From assembly GCA_029891385.1 (NCBI GenBank), contig JAIWQS010000054.1, positions 62,001 through 126,000 on the forward strand: a stretch of 64,000 bases of DNA, given 5' to 3'. Both the position numbers and the translations under genes were made by a program. Position 1 is the first letter of the stretch. Every line of letters begins with the position of its first letter. This DNA is from Erythroxylum novogranatense (Eukaryota > Streptophyta > Magnoliopsida > Malpighiales > Erythroxylaceae). The notes under the pieces were generated by a model that was given only the letters and a program-made list of their open reading frames with translations, had not been told where the DNA came from and did no database searches. Shown piece after piece: positions 1 through 12,589 of the stretch.

Positions 1-1956
1 GATCGGAAATTTTTCCGAGTGACGGACTGATCGATTTTATAGGGCTGAAATGACTGTCCAATGGCCATGGAAATGAGGCATATGATTTTAGAAATTAGCT
101 TGTCGAGCTATTGAAATTTGGAGAATGAATTGGACTATAAATGATTGTGAGAAGGGAAAGAGATTTCAATGTATTGTGAGGAAAAAGACTAGAGACTTAA
201 TTGTTTTACCTTTAATGCCTTAAGTTTTATAAGATTAGGAGAAAGGATATCCTTTTCTCTCCTAGGGCTCGATCCTCTTCTCCTTCGATTGAGCTTCGTT
301 TCCTTCTTCCTGCTTGATCCTCGCTTGTTTGCTTTCTTCTGTGCTAAGACCAACTCTAATCCTTGAAAGGATGAAGGATCATGGGGTTTCGGGTGAAAAA
401 CCTTTATTGTTAGGCTTGGAAGAAATTTTCGGAAGATTTGAAGGTTCAAGGCTCGATTTGGTAAGTGATTGGTTTAAATGTTGTTATTTGTTAGTTAATG
501 CATGCATGGGTTTAATTGTGAGAGATTGGGGTAGTTATGGGTGAGTTAAGGAAGTTTTCAGAGAGAGAAATGGAGAAAAATCGATCGGAGAAGACGAACC
601 AGGGCCGCACGTCGCAGCGAAGGAATTATTGGACGTCGCGACGAGCGTACGCCGCGACGAGCGTAGACGTCGCGACGAGCGGTTCGCCGCAACGAGTGAA
701 TGATTGCATGTCGCGGCGAGCGTCTCCAGCACGTCGCGACGAGGATGGTTTTTCTGAATTGATTGGGTTTAGTTTTTTAAGGCAAACCTAATGGTGTAGA
801 CCTCCAATTGAGGTGATTCTTGATTCATTATGAACTAGGGAAAGAGGTCTACAATGGAGGAAAAGAAAGAAAGTATTGGATGAAATTTGAGAATAGGTTC
901 TATTACAACCTAGGGGTTGTTTATTGCTAATTGAGATATAATCGTGCGATTTTGAATTTAAGGAAATGCTATTGAGAGTTTTGGAAACTGAGTATAAAGC
1001 GTGAATTTTGATATAGAGAATAGTGACACTGAAATTGAGGTTTTCTTGAGAATATCCAAATGAGTATGACTTGGTAAATTGACTGAATGTTAAAATTAGA
1101 ATTTGTGGAATTCCGTAATAGGTCATTGAAATGAAATGAGTTGTTACTGATAAATTGAGTGGAAAGATAGAATTTGACAAAAGAAAGTGGAAATTGGGAA
1201 ATAGTGCCGGGAAGGTCATGAATAGGCATCGTACGTCTTTTATTTACGACATGTGCATCATTAAATTATTTTGACTGTGCATTTAATGAATGACTATTTG
1301 ATTGTTGTAGAAGCACCGTTGGATCATTAATCCACGGACAGTGCTGGAGCTTCCAGACAACATCTAGGAAGTTCAGGTGAGTAACCTAGTTGGTTCCTCA
1401 ACCTGTATGTGTTTAAAATGTTGCAATTATGCCATGTGGAGATAATGGAGGGATATATGTGTTTGCTTTGATTGATTTCGGACCACGGGTGTCTGAAGGA
1501 TTTGAACGTGATATTGAAGTGCAAATTGTGTATACTGTATATGAATGTTGCTATTAAATGAATTGTGAATATGAAATTTGTTAATGACTGAATTATCGGA
1601 CCGACGGTCCGAAGGAATGGGAATTGGTCCTTGAAATGTAAAATGATTGTGAATGTGAATTGATACATATGCATTCATGCATAAAAGCATGATCAGATAA
1701 AGACAGTTGTGACCGGAGCAACCAACGTAATTCAGAGCTAAAAGCTCAATGCAACAGCATAATGCCTTGGTATCGCTTGCCCCCTGAGGTGGTGCATACC
1801 CCGAGGGCTCTCCCACTCAGTACTCGAATACCACATTAAGGCTCACTGTATCAGGGCTTCAAGCCCACCGAAACACTGTTACTGAACTGAGCCTTGAGCT
1901 CGAGGGAAGTTAGTGCATACCCTGAGGGCTCTCCTATTCCCTAGACGCGTCTATTG
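1..1956 (+). repeat. Tekay-type chromovirus LTR, left part (interrupted by copia)
   Basis: This stretch is the reverse complement of most of the LTRs at 37598-40554 and 43899-46854. Shared landmarks are the hairpin-rich CG array (about 600-740), the segment around 'gtagacctccaattgaggt' (796-814), and the succession of 'ttggg...gagcc' motifs near 1740-1900. The LTR continues after the copia insertion at 11491 and ends at 12170 with GGGATGTTACA. Its first few hundred bases lie before the window. No primer-binding site follows position 12170, so this is a 3' LTR or a solo LTR, not a 5' LTR. It is non-coding; short ORFs here are chance. Confidence 0.85.
600..740. repeat. CG-rich palindromic array (CGTCGCGACG-type) in LTR
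   Basis: About ten imperfect copies of cgtcgcgacgag / cgccgcgacgag lie within 140 bases. CGTCGCGACG is its own reverse complement. The block stands out from the AT-rich surroundings and recurs in every related LTR in the window at the equivalent position. Confidence 0.8.
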
Positions 1957-4050
1957 TGTTGGAGTTATGTAAATATAGTGCCTGGAAAGCAAGTGTATTT
2001 ACATGTAACTTTATCTTCTTGATTCTGATTTTGTAATGAAAATATTTATTATTAATAAAACAAAAGAGTTTGGTTTTATCTGTATGAGCATTATATATCT
2101 GGTCATAAGGTACCAAGATTCATTTGTAAGTAATATACATATACATAGAGATGTATGAGAAACATGTATATTATTAGAATCAATTAATTGATTCAGTTGA
2201 ATAATCAAGTTGGTCGTTTGATTATGGTTTAGATCAGTAGTGTTGCGATTTATCTCCATATAAGTAAAGGAGTTTACTTAAAGGGAATGATGAGTTTCAT
2301 ATCATGATAGTAGTAGACTATCGATAATGGCACTATTAAATGAATCGGAATCAAGTATGTTTTCAAGAATAAAGTGGGCGTTACTTTAATCTTAAAACAT
2401 ACAACTTAAGCATTCGCTTATTATGAACCACAATCTTGATGAGTGGTGAACTCATATGTGTTTCATTATAATTCTTGATATGATCGGAATGGATTTTTAC
2501 AGGTATTAATCCGGGTCGCATGTTGGAATTATTAATTGAAACATGTATCGAGGAACATTCACTCAAATAAAGAGTTTATAGTGTTATCATCTCTTCTAGA
2601 TGTTTTAAGGAGATTTGGTGATTAAGCGGCGCCAGTAGTTTGATGGACTAGCTACCCATCAAGTCTTAACACTAAGATGAGATCTTATGTGTTAATCACC
2701 ATATAAAGTAAAATGAGAGATCTAGAAGGAAAAACCAACATAAGGGCAAAACGGTAATTTTATCCTTTGTTGTGCGGATGGCTATAATAAGGTTCTAAAT
2801 AGGGTTTGCAATTGGACATATTCTCATAATATTTAATAATTCAAGAGTTCAACTAATTGTCTTTAATGGAATGACATTTAGTTCATAAGCTAGAATTAAT
2901 TCCAATGAGATTGAATTATTTCTAGCTTATCGAGCTTGAATTATCAAAGTCCAATAAGATTCCCACTTGGCTTTAAGGAAGGTTATCAAGCTAAGTAAGA
3001 AGTAGTTTGGAGGCTTTAGAAGTCCATAATTGAATGATGGGCTTATACTAATTAATGGTTAATTGGAAGCCCATATGTTCATTTAGAAATGAGCTTGTTT
3101 TGGTTTAATGTAATTGATTAGATTAATTATATTAAAACAATTTTTTTAAATGGAGAAGAAGCAATTTCGAAATTGTGTTAGGTTAGATGTGTAACACACA
3201 TTTGACATTAAAATACTAAATAAAGATGGTCTTTATTATGGTTCATCATTATTAAATGGAGTTATGAACTTACCATTAAATGGTTTAATGGTTGGCTTTT
3301 AATGTTGGCATGTAACCTATTTGAATTCATTAGATTAAAGATGAAAGATGTGCATTAGATGGACCATCTTCCTTTTTTCTTCTTGCCAAAACCGAAATGG
3401 GTATTCAATTATAGGTTACGGTCTTTTCAAATAGCCATTTTAAAGATAAATGAAGTAAGTCTCATTTATTGGCTATTTGATGAGCGATTAATGTAAGAAG
3501 TGATGCATTGGATGCCTCTCACTCTTTCCATTTATGCATATTTCGAAATTGAGATGTAAGAAAGGGTTCTTGCATGTTTTTTAGACATTCTCTCTTTTCA
3601 TGCAAGAGAGAACCGAAATTCCTAAGTGAAAGAATTGAAAGAGTTTCAATTTTGGTTCTTCTTCTTCTAAGAAAATCTCCTCCAAATATTTCTTCTCCTT
3701 TCCCACCAAAGGATTTTGTTAACCTAGTTGTCCTTGAAGAACAAGTGGTAAATCTAATTGGTATAAGATACTACTACAAGGAAGAAGATAGATTGCTAAA
3801 GGAAAAGACTCAAAGGCAAAGGATTTGGATACAAGAAAGAGAGGATAGCGAAATGAGGATTTAAAGTCAGAAGTGAAGGAGTCGGTAATTCCTTTTATCT
3901 TGTTCTTGGTTTTATTATCCTTATATCATATCATGTATGGATTAGCATGTTGATTTGGATATATTGCTTCCGCTGCAAGATGATTTCTTAAAAAGTTTTG
4001 AAATCTATCATTTCTCCAAACTAAGCATGCTTTCTTTTTCCGATCCAACA
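1957..4050 (+). repeat. copia 5' LTR
   Basis: It starts TGTTGGAGTTATG and ends CGATCCAACA, with a near-identical partner at 9404-11490. Nine-base inverted arms (atgtaaata ... tatttacat) lie within the first 45 bases and could fold into a hairpin. A short ORF at 3574-3864 sits wholly in the LTR and has no recognisable domain. Confidence 0.95.
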
Positions 4051-4052
4051 AT

Positions 4053-4068
4053 TGGTATCAGAGTCGGT
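4053..4068 (+). other. copia primer-binding site (initiator Met tRNA)
   Basis: The sequence tggtatcagagtcggt starts two bases after the 5' LTR end. It matches the TGGTATCAGAG core complementary to the 3' end of plant initiator methionine tRNA, the usual primer for this family. Confidence 0.9.
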
Positions 4069-5540
4069 TTTTCATGCATGATTTGGTTCCTATATGGTGG
4101 ATGCATGGGTTGGCAATATTTTATGTATACTGCATATTTTTATGTGATAGAAATATATATGGTGTATGTTGCTCTTTTGGTTGTCCATAGAAGTTAAATT
4201 TTATCTTGTTAGATTTCTTCATTTGGTTGTAACAAGGAGGGTGGTCTATCATCACCATGTTTCCTCCTTGGTTTCTTTTTTCTATTTTATTTGATTTTGT
4301 AATGATTGATGTAATGATGAAGAAGGAGCAACCATGGATTGAAGAAATGGAAAGGTAAAATTTTGGTGTATCCTTTTGTGTTTTGGCATAAGTTTTGTGA
4401 AAACTAAGTTGCTGGAATTTTGTTTCAATAAATCATATTTCAGTTATGATTGGAAAGCAAGTGCTGGTTTTTGTTTCAAAGAATCCAATTTCGCTTTGCT
4501 AAAATACTAAGTGCTGTGTTTAATTTTCATGAAATGAGTTTGGTTTTAATAAAACAAGTGCTGAAATTTTTGTCAAAACAAAGATTTGGTTTTCTAAAAT
4601 CTAGTGCTGGAATTTTATTTTTCAAAATGACAAAATTCTAATTTCATAAATGCCATTACATTTTGTTTAATTTAATGGGCCGGATCATGTTAGCGAAGAG
4701 TTCAAGCGGAAGATCCAAGATGAAGAAGCATATTTTGGGCCTAAAAGGCTTGTAATTATTTTATATTTCTAGGATGGACAATCAAAAGTGGCTTTATTAG
4801 TTCATGTGATGAATGGAGAAATGAATGCTTGTAATATGTGATATTATGTGATTGCATGTCATTTAGAAAATTGCCAACCCTAGGCCTTGCCATGCATTCA
4901 TTATGTATGAGATATATAATGAAACAATATAGGATGGATAATAAATTGCATCTAGACAAGATGGAATTTAAAACTTAAAGCCAAAAAGATTGAGTGGGAG
5001 AGGATGCTCTGTGAGAGCCCACGGTCTCCAAATGATGGCCCGCTTTGCATGTGGTGAAGTGTTACTCCCCATCGGAGGGCATGGATCCTAGATCTTGCAT
5101 GGTTTGGGTCTCCTTAAGGATAAGTCCACGTAATGATAGCAAATATGACCTCCCACCGAGGCATGATTTGTAGGTATCTTTAGTGAATGAATCAAATGGT
5201 TATACACTCAACATTTTTATCAATAAACCGCCCACCGTAGCTCATTGGTAAAAGTATGGACCAAATTAAGACGCTTAAAAATTAAGCATGAGATGCTTGG
5301 TAGTTTTTGAGTGGGAGGGTCCAGTTTTTCTTTTAATAGATAAGATGGCCCACCGTCACTTAGTGCATTATAGATAAGAAAAATAACCGTCGTATAATGT
5401 TTTATTTTTTAAGTTTTGTTAAATCTATCATCATGCATACATGCATCATGATTTTATACAAAGTTCCATAAATTGTTGACTAGTATGCTCATGTTTTAAT
5501 AATTTATATTTTCGACATAATCAACCACAAAATGAATCCA
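4069..5540 (+). other. copia leader between primer site and gag
   Basis: About 1.5 kb of non-coding sequence between primer site and gag. It contains a cluster of repeated phrases such as 'cccaccg' (5152-5158, 5231-5237, 5350-5356) but no recognisable gene. Confidence 0.6.
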
Positions 5541-5549
5541 CTCACCCCG

Positions 5550-6290
5550 CTTGACTAATAACAAATTGGAAAATGGAGACAAGTTTAATGAATGGAGACG
5601 TAACCTTGACATTGTTCTTCAATATGAGCGTATTTCATGGGTGTTAACGAAAATGAGCCTACACCTCTAAGTGGAGATACAACTCTGAGCAAGTCCAACA
5701 ACATGGCGTTGGCGGAATCGACAAGACTACTAAGTGTTATATTAAAGCTTCACGGTGGCATGTTGCAAAAGCAAATTGCTTGTATGAAAATCTGCTAGTA
5801 ATGGTCCATCACCTACATGAGATGTTTGGTGTGAGGACTAGGTCTGCAAGAGTGAAAGCTATCCAAACCTTTCATAATCTCGCATGAAACCTGGTGAACC
5901 GTAAGGGATTACATGATGAAGGTAATCTCTGCGACCGAGGCTGAGATGCTTGGGGCGGATATGGATGCGGACACGCAGATGATTATGATCATCAATAGCT
6001 TAAACTCTTCTTTTCAGCAGTTTAAGTTGGACTATGAGCTCAACGGCAAGGATTACACCTGAGTGAGTTGATGAATACCTCTCAGAGCACGGAGGAAATA
6101 TTGAATATTAAGGCTCATGGGCCGGCTAATGTAGCTTCTTCTTCTAAGCCCAAGGGTAAGGGCAAGGAAAGAAGAAGGTCCAATGAAAAGAAGGCCCAAA
6201 TAGAGGTCAAGGCCAAACTCATGAAAAGAAGGCCAAAAGAACATCAAAGGAAAGTGTTTCCTTTGTGATGAGATGGGCCACCGAAAAGAA
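5550..6290 (+). pseudogene. copia gag, broken
   Basis: Translated pieces resemble copia Gag (UBN2-type): an early segment around 5560-5650 reads KFNEWRRNLDIVLQYERISW. A segment at 5925-6060 includes TEAEMLGADMDADTQMI and SLNSSFQQFKLDYELN. A Lys/Arg-rich stretch follows at 6120-6260. A zinc knuckle near 6247-6285 reads CFLCDEMGHRK in a frame different from the preceding ORF, so at least one frameshift separates it. The last Cys of CX2CX4HX4C is not in frame. Gag packages element RNA; as read, no continuous Gag can be made. Confidence 0.8.
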
Positions 6291-7300
6291 AGCATCCGAT
6301 CTACTAGAGTCCCTCAAAAGCAAACAAGGTATGGGCTTCCTAAGTTTGTTAGAACTAGAAATGTGGCGATTTATCTACTTCTTGGATATTAGATTAGGAG
6401 CCACTAACCATGTTTGTAATTCTTTTCGCAGGGTTCAAAGAAGGAAAAGACTTCCTAAAGACCGTTTCAAGTTAAGATAGCAGATGGTTCCTATGTTTCA
6501 GCAGAATCGGTGGGAGAAGTTATCTTGGACTTTCCTAGTGGTCATAGGTTATATTTGGAAGATGTTTATTACATGCCAATGATTGTAAGGAACATGATTT
6601 TGCTTTTTTGTCTAATAAAATCTAGCTATTCCTTATATTTTGAAAAGGTTGTTTCAATATATGAGAATAAGGATTTTATTTGTGAAGCGATAATTAAACA
6701 AAGTGATTGTTTTTATAGAACCTATGAAAGGCTCACTAAACACCACGTAATTGATAAAACCAAGACAATCCAATATCTCTAGCATTAATTCAAAGTATCT
6801 GTGGCATCTAAGGATAGGTCATATCAATCGAAAAGACTTGATGTGCTAGTAAAGGATGGGATCCTTATGGGCTTGATAGTGATCCATTACCCACTGTGAA
6901 TCTTGTATTGAAGGAAAATGACAAAAGCCTCATTTCCTTCTAAAGGAAACAGATTTGAATCCACATTGGACATGGTACATCTTGATGTGTGTGGGCCCAT
7001 GAATGTACAAGCTAGAGGAGGTTATGAATATTTCATAACTTTTATAGATGATTACTCAAGACATGACTATTTGTATTTGATGCATAAAAGAGTGAATCTT
7101 TGAAAAGTTCAAAGAATTCAAAGTCAAGTCGAGAAGCAACTTGGCAAGCCATTAAAACAAACTTGATCGGATCGAGGTGGTGAGTATTTATCGGAGAGTT
7201 CCAAAGAATATTTAATTGACAATGGAATTGTTTCCAATTTGTCACCTCCACGTACGTAGTAGAGGAGAAATAGAACTCTATTGAAAATGGTAAGATCAAT
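6290..7300 (+). pseudogene. copia protease remnant and integrase N-terminal half
   Basis: The protease region is degraded: 6390-6420 has GATNHVCNSF where copia proteases have their D-S/T-G neighbourhood. The next stretch (6480-6780) contains VGEVILDFPSGHRLYLEDVYY, matching the segment after the protease in copia polyproteins. Pre-integrase HHCC pieces follow (LWHLRIGHIN near 6800; CESCIEGKM near 6895-6920). The integrase core begins at 6918-7103 with HLDVCGPMNVQARGGYEYF and FIDDYSRHDY, which hold the first two acidic positions. Stops and shifts break it after 7103. Confidence 0.8.
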
Positions 7301-9390
7301 GATGTCCTATGCTAGCCTTCCAAAATCGTTCGGGATATGCCATATAAACGACAACATATCTTCTTAACTTTGCTCCATCCAAATCGGTGCCTAAAACACC
7401 TAGGAGTTGTGGATGGCCGAGTGCCTTCATTGAGGCACTTGAGGACTTAGGGCATCCACCCATGTTCTAAAGCCTGAATCCACAAAGATGGAACCAAGGT
7501 CAAGTATGTTTGTTTGTAGGATATCCTACGGAAAATCGAGGGTACTATTTTTACAGATCCTCATGATAGGAAGGTATTTGTGTCGAAAATGCAAACTTCT
7601 TAGAGGAAGAGTTTGTGAGAAATCACAAAGGAAGAAGTGAAGTAGTACTAAAGGAGTTAGCAATTTCATCCAAACCAAGAGTTGTTTTGGATATGACGAA
7701 CAAGATGTCAAAATGGATTCAAGAGTTGAATCGAAGTGCAACCTGAACATCAAGATGTGCCTAGACGTAGTGGGAGGTTGTGAGACAACCAGATAGGTAT
7801 CTGGGTTTAGGAGAAGGCTTAATTGCCATCTCGCACCAAGAAGAAAAAAATCTCGCACGTATACACAAAGCTATTAATGATGTTGATGCGGAAAATGGCT
7901 CAAGGCAATGGAATGGAAATAGATTCTATGTATACTAATGAAATCAGGTCCTTGAGATCTACCACCGTGTCTAAAACCATAGGGTGTAAATGGATCTACA
8001 AAGGAAAAGGGATCGGATGGAAAGGTAGAGACCTTTAAAGCTAGATTGGTAGCTAAAGGCTATACTCAAAAGGAGGTATAGACTACGAGAGACTTTTCTC
8101 TGGATGCCATGCTTAAGTCCATCAGATTCTTTTGGCCATATGACCTATTTCGATTATGAAATATGGCAAATGGATGTCAAGACCGCATTTCGAATGGAGA
8201 TCTTGAGGAGACCATTTATATGGCCCAACCGGAAGGATTCATTGAGCTAGGTAATGAGCATAAGGTTTGAAGTTGCAAAGGTCCATTTATGGACTTAGCA
8301 AGCATCTAGGTCTTGGAACATTAGGTTTGATAAGGCTATCAAAACCTATGGGTTCATACAAAACCTAGATGAGCCTTGTGTTTACAAAATAATACAAGAA
8401 GGTAAGGTTACTTTCTAATCCTCAGTATGTTGATGACATTACGCTCATTGGGAATGATGTGGGAATGTTATCTGCGGTTAAGGATGGCTGAATGAGCAGT
8501 TTTCAATGAAGGATTTGGAGAGGCTACCTATGTTCTAGGGATCAAACTTATAAGGGATCGTAAGAACAAGAAGATAGTTTTGTCTCAACTAACTTACATT
8601 GAGAATATGCTCAATAAGTTAGCCATGCAAGATTCCAAGAGGGTTTCACCCTACTAGACATGGAATCAAACTTTCAAAGGAACAAGTACCTAAAACCCAA
8701 GAGGAGGTTGAACGCATGCGTAACATTCCATATGCTTGGCGGTTGGTAGTTTGATGTATGCAATGTGCACTAGACCGGATATACATTACGTGATGGGGAC
8801 TGTAGCGATTTCAGTCCAATCCAGAATGGAACATTGGATTGCGGTTAAGTATGCTTAAGTATCTTCGTGGGGACGAAGAACTTAATGCTTGTTTACTCTG
8901 GAAGTAATCTTATTCGACGGGATATACGGATTCGATTTCTAATCGATGTTGATTCAAGGAAATCAACTTACGGTTCTATATTTACTTTAGGAGGTGGAGC
9001 CATAGTTTGGAGGAGTGTCAAGTAATCTTGTATTGTTGATTCGACTATGGAGGTTGAGTATGTTGTCTTGTGAAGCGTGAAAGGAAGCTTGATCTGCTCG
9101 AAGTTCCTAAATGATTTGGAGGTAGTTCGAGGAGAAAAAGCCATTATACTTTATTGTGATAATAGTGGGGCGGTGGCTAATTCTAAAGAACCTTGGAACC
9201 ACAAAGTTGTCAAACACATTGAGCGAAAGTATCATCTCATAAGGGAGATAATACAACGTGGAGAAGTGGATGGTAAAGATTCTCGCAGAGCAAAACCCTC
9301 ACGATCCGCTCACAAAGACATTGACTCAAAAGAGCTTTGAGGGTCACCTAGAAGGGATGGGAATGAAGGATATGTCAAACTTGCTTTAGG
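7300..9390 (+). pseudogene. copia integrase end, reverse transcriptase and RNase H, broken
   Basis: Pieces in changing frames show the expected order. GYPTENRGYYFY near 7520 is the integrase C-terminal part. KTIGCKWIYK near 7975 and ARLVAKGYTQKE near 8040 begin the RT. A YVDD catalytic motif is encoded at 8426-8437. RNase H pieces include MYAMCTRPDIHYVMG near 8755, LYCDNSGAVANSKEPWNHK (9150-9206) and HLIREIIQRGEV. The end reads GHLEGMGMKDMSN near 9340-9380. At least ten frame changes or stops are visible; several are 1-2 base losses, some at CTG sites. Confidence 0.85.
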
Positions 9391-9403
9391 GCAAGTGGGA
9401 GAT
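9389..9403 (+). other. copia polypurine tract
   Basis: gggcaagtgggagat lies immediately before the 3' LTR start TGTTGGAG at 9404. Purine-rich sequence at this place primes plus-strand synthesis in LTR retrotransposons. Confidence 0.75.
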
Positions 9404-11490
9404 TGTTGGAGTTATGTAAATATAGTGCCTTGGAAAGCAAGTGTATTTACATGTAACTTTATCTTCCTCGATAGCTTTTGTAATGAAAATATTTATTATT
9501 AATAAAACAAAAGAGTTTGGTTTTATCTGTATGAGCATTATATATCTGGTCATAAGGTACCAAGATTCATTTGTAAGTAATATACATATACATAGAGATG
9601 TATGAGAAACATGTATATTATTAGAATCTGAATTAATTGATTCACAGTTGAATAATCAAGTTGGTCGTTTGATTATGGTTTAGGCAGTAGTGTTGCGATT
9701 TATCTCCATATAAGTAAAGGAGTTTACTTAAAGGGAATGATGAGTTTCATATCATGATAGTAGTAGACTATCGATAATGGCACTATTAAATGAATCTGGA
9801 ATCAAGTATGTTTTCAAGAATAAAGTGGGCGTTACTTTAATCTTAAAACATACAACTTAAGCATTATTTATTATGAACCACAATCTTGATGAGTGGTGAA
9901 CTCATATATGTTCATTATAATTCTTGATATGATCGGAATGGATTTTTACAGGTATTAATCCGGTGTCCGCATGTTGGAATTATTAATTGAAACATGTATC
10001 GAGGAACATTCACTCAAATAAAGAGTTTATAGTGTTATCATCTCTTACAGATGTTTTAAGGAGATTTGGTGATTAAACTAGCGCAGATGGTTTGATGGAC
10101 TAGCTACCCATCAAGTCTTAACACTAAGATGAGATCTTATGTGTTAATCACCATATAAAGTAAAATGAGAGATCTAGAAGGAAAAACCAACATAAGGGCA
10201 AAGCGGTAATTTTACCCTTTGTTATGCGGATGGCTATAATAAGGTTCTAAATAGGGTTTGCAATTGGACATATTCTCATAATATTTAATAATTCAAGAGT
10301 TCAACTAATTGTCTTTAGTAAAATGACATTTAGTTAATAAGCTAGAATTAATTCCAATGAGATTGAATTATTTATGGGCTTATTGGAGCTTGAATTATCA
10401 AAGTCAATAAGATTCCCCACTTGGCTTTAAGGAAGGTTATCAAGCTAAGTAAGAAATAGTTTGGAGGCTTTAGAAGTCCATAATTGAATGATGGGCTTAT
10501 ACTAATTAATGGTTAATTGGAAGCCCATATGTTCATTTAGAAATGAGCTTGTTTTGGTTTAATGTAATTGATTAGATTAATTATATTAAAACAATTTTTT
10601 TTAAATGGAGAAGAAGCAATTTCGAAATTGTGTTAGGTTAGATGTGTAACCACACATTTGACATTAAAATACTAAATAAAGATGGTCTTTATTATGGTTC
10701 ATCATTATTAAATGGAGTTATGAACTTACCATTAAATGGTTTAATGGTTGGCTTTTAATGTTGGCATGTAACCTATTTGCATTCATTAGATTAAAGATGA
10801 AAGATGTGCATTAGATGAACCATCTTCCTTTTTCTTCTTGCCAAAACGAAATGGGTATTCAATTATAGGTTACGGTCTTTTCAAATAGCCATTTTAAAGA
10901 TAAATGAAGTAAGTCTCATTTATTGGCTATTTGATGAGCGATTAATGTAAGTGATGCATTGGATGCCTCTCACTCTTTCCATTTATGCATATTTCGAAAT
11001 TGAGATGTAAGAAAGGGTTCTTGCATGTTTTTAGACATCTCTCTTTTCATGCAAGAGAACCGAAATTCTAAGTGAAAGAATTGAAAGAGTTTCAATTTTG
11101 GTTCTTCTTCTTCTAAGAAAATCTCCTCCAAATATTTCTTCTCCTTTCCCACCAAAGGATTTTGTTAACCTAGTTGTCCTTGAAGAACAAGTGGTAAATC
11201 TAATTGGTAGAGGATACTACTACAAGGAAGAAGCTAGATTGCTAAAGGAAAGACTCAAAGGCAAAGGATTTGTTTACAAGAAGGAGAGGATAAAGCAATG
11301 AGGATTTAAAGTAGTGAAGGAGTCGTAATTCCTTTTATCTTGTTCTTGGTTTTATTATCCTTATACCATATCATGTATGGATTAGCATGTTGATTTGGAT
11401 ATATTGCTTCCGCTGCAAGATGATTTTTTAAAAAGTTTTGAAATCTATCGTTTCTCCAAACTAAGCATGCTTTATTTTTCCGATCCAACA
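9404..11490 (+). repeat. copia 3' LTR
   Basis: Near-copy of 1957-4050, ending CGATCCAACA followed by TSD TATTG. Differences from the 5' LTR include small indels at CTG/CAG sites (for example 'aatctgaatt' here and 'aatcaatt' in the 5' LTR). Confidence 0.95.
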
Positions 11491-12170
11491 TATTGAATAC
11501 TGATCACTGAGAGGCGCTCGGTCACAACAACGTAATGAAAATGAAAAGTGTTGCATGTGCATCGCATATACAAATGATCGAATGTGAATTATGTTAAAGG
11601 CGAAATGCCTTATATTGGTGAAATAGAATGCATGTGATATTTCTGAAAGTGATATATGTGATATTCTGTGAATTGTGTGAATATGCATGAGTTAAGCAAA
11701 CCATCGATGATGGTTTCTCACTAAGTTCGCAAACTCACCCAACATTGCAATTATTTTTCAGGGACTGAAGAGTACCCCGTTGGGCACGGGAGTATGTCTA
11801 CTGCTTGCAAGTCAGAGTTCGAGTCGGGATCAGTTCATGTCTGTATTAGTATCATTCTGCTTTTGTGTATAAGATTTGTATTTCTACAATTTCTGCAGAA
11901 TAGTACTGTCATTGTAGAGGGCCTAAATTGTTAAATGTTGTATTGTAATGTGATTACTGAAATCATGTTTTGATTGATAACGCTCTTGTATTAAAGCGGG
12001 CCCCAAATTGTTCACTGAATTTCGCGCATGTGATTTGTTTTTAAAAATAAAAATGTCTAACTGAGTTTTTGAACCGCAATTGACTGCTCTAGCATACCAC
12101 CCTCGTGAGGCACGGGCTCGGATGTCACCATCAGTATTGGGTTCGGGTCTTGCGGGAGTGGGATGTTACA
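11491..12170 (+). repeat. Tekay-type chromovirus LTR, right part
   Basis: It continues the LTR broken at 1956, beginning with the repeated TSD TATTG. It is the reverse complement of the first part of the LTRs at 37598 and 43899, through 'gttcgggtcttgcgggagtg' to the end GGGATGTTACA. The next five bases are cttag; the matching left copy would be outside the window. Confidence 0.9.
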
Positions 12171-12330
12171 CTTAGAATTCTAGCCATATCAACCGTAGAA
12201 TTGTACTGATACCTACTCTAAAATTCCAGCCATATCAAACCAAAATTTCTAGCTATATCAAACCCGAAATTCCAACCATATCAAACTTGAAATTCTAGCA
12301 ACCTAAACAGATAATCCAGCAACTACATTT
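12171..12330. repeat. Short tandem repeat, about 30-bp unit
   Basis: Four to five imperfect copies of a unit like 'gaaattctagccatatcaaac' follow directly after the LTR end. No gene is visible from here to 12590. Confidence 0.65.
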
Positions 12331-12589
12331 TATAGGTTTTGTGAGTTCTAACTAACAGTATGATATCTCTTCTATTCTTTGTACATCAATATTGATATCA
12401 TTTTCATTATCATTCATTAAAATAAAGCAAAGAGTAAGCAAGTATGCAGCATCTAGCATACCATATGGCACATGTACATCTTTTCATAAACAAAAATAGT
12501 TTCATATAACCTCACCCATCAACAAAGAAGACTTTTTCACTTCTTATGATAATTAAGTTGATAGATAATGATATTTAATTCTTTTCTAT

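Larger units (their letters stand above)
1957..11490 (+). mobile_element. Ty1/copia LTR retrotransposon, complete structure, decayed coding
   Basis: The element runs from 5' LTR (1957-4050, TGTTGGAG...) through primer site, gag-pol remnants and polypurine tract to 3' LTR (9404-11490, ...CCAACA). It is flanked by the 5-bp target-site duplication TATTG (1952-1956 and 11491-11495). Domain order is gag, zinc knuckle, protease, integrase, RT, RNase H, which is copia order. It is inserted in a chromovirus LTR and is therefore younger than that LTR. The two LTRs are similar in length (2094 and 2087) and differ mainly by small indels. Frameshifts and stops occur throughout, so it is non-autonomous as read. 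Confidence 0.95.

Noticed and set aside
1..12170. Reading the first LTR as a 5' LTR of a following element
   Set aside because: No primer-binding site or element interior follows 12170; tandem repeats and Harbinger genes do.
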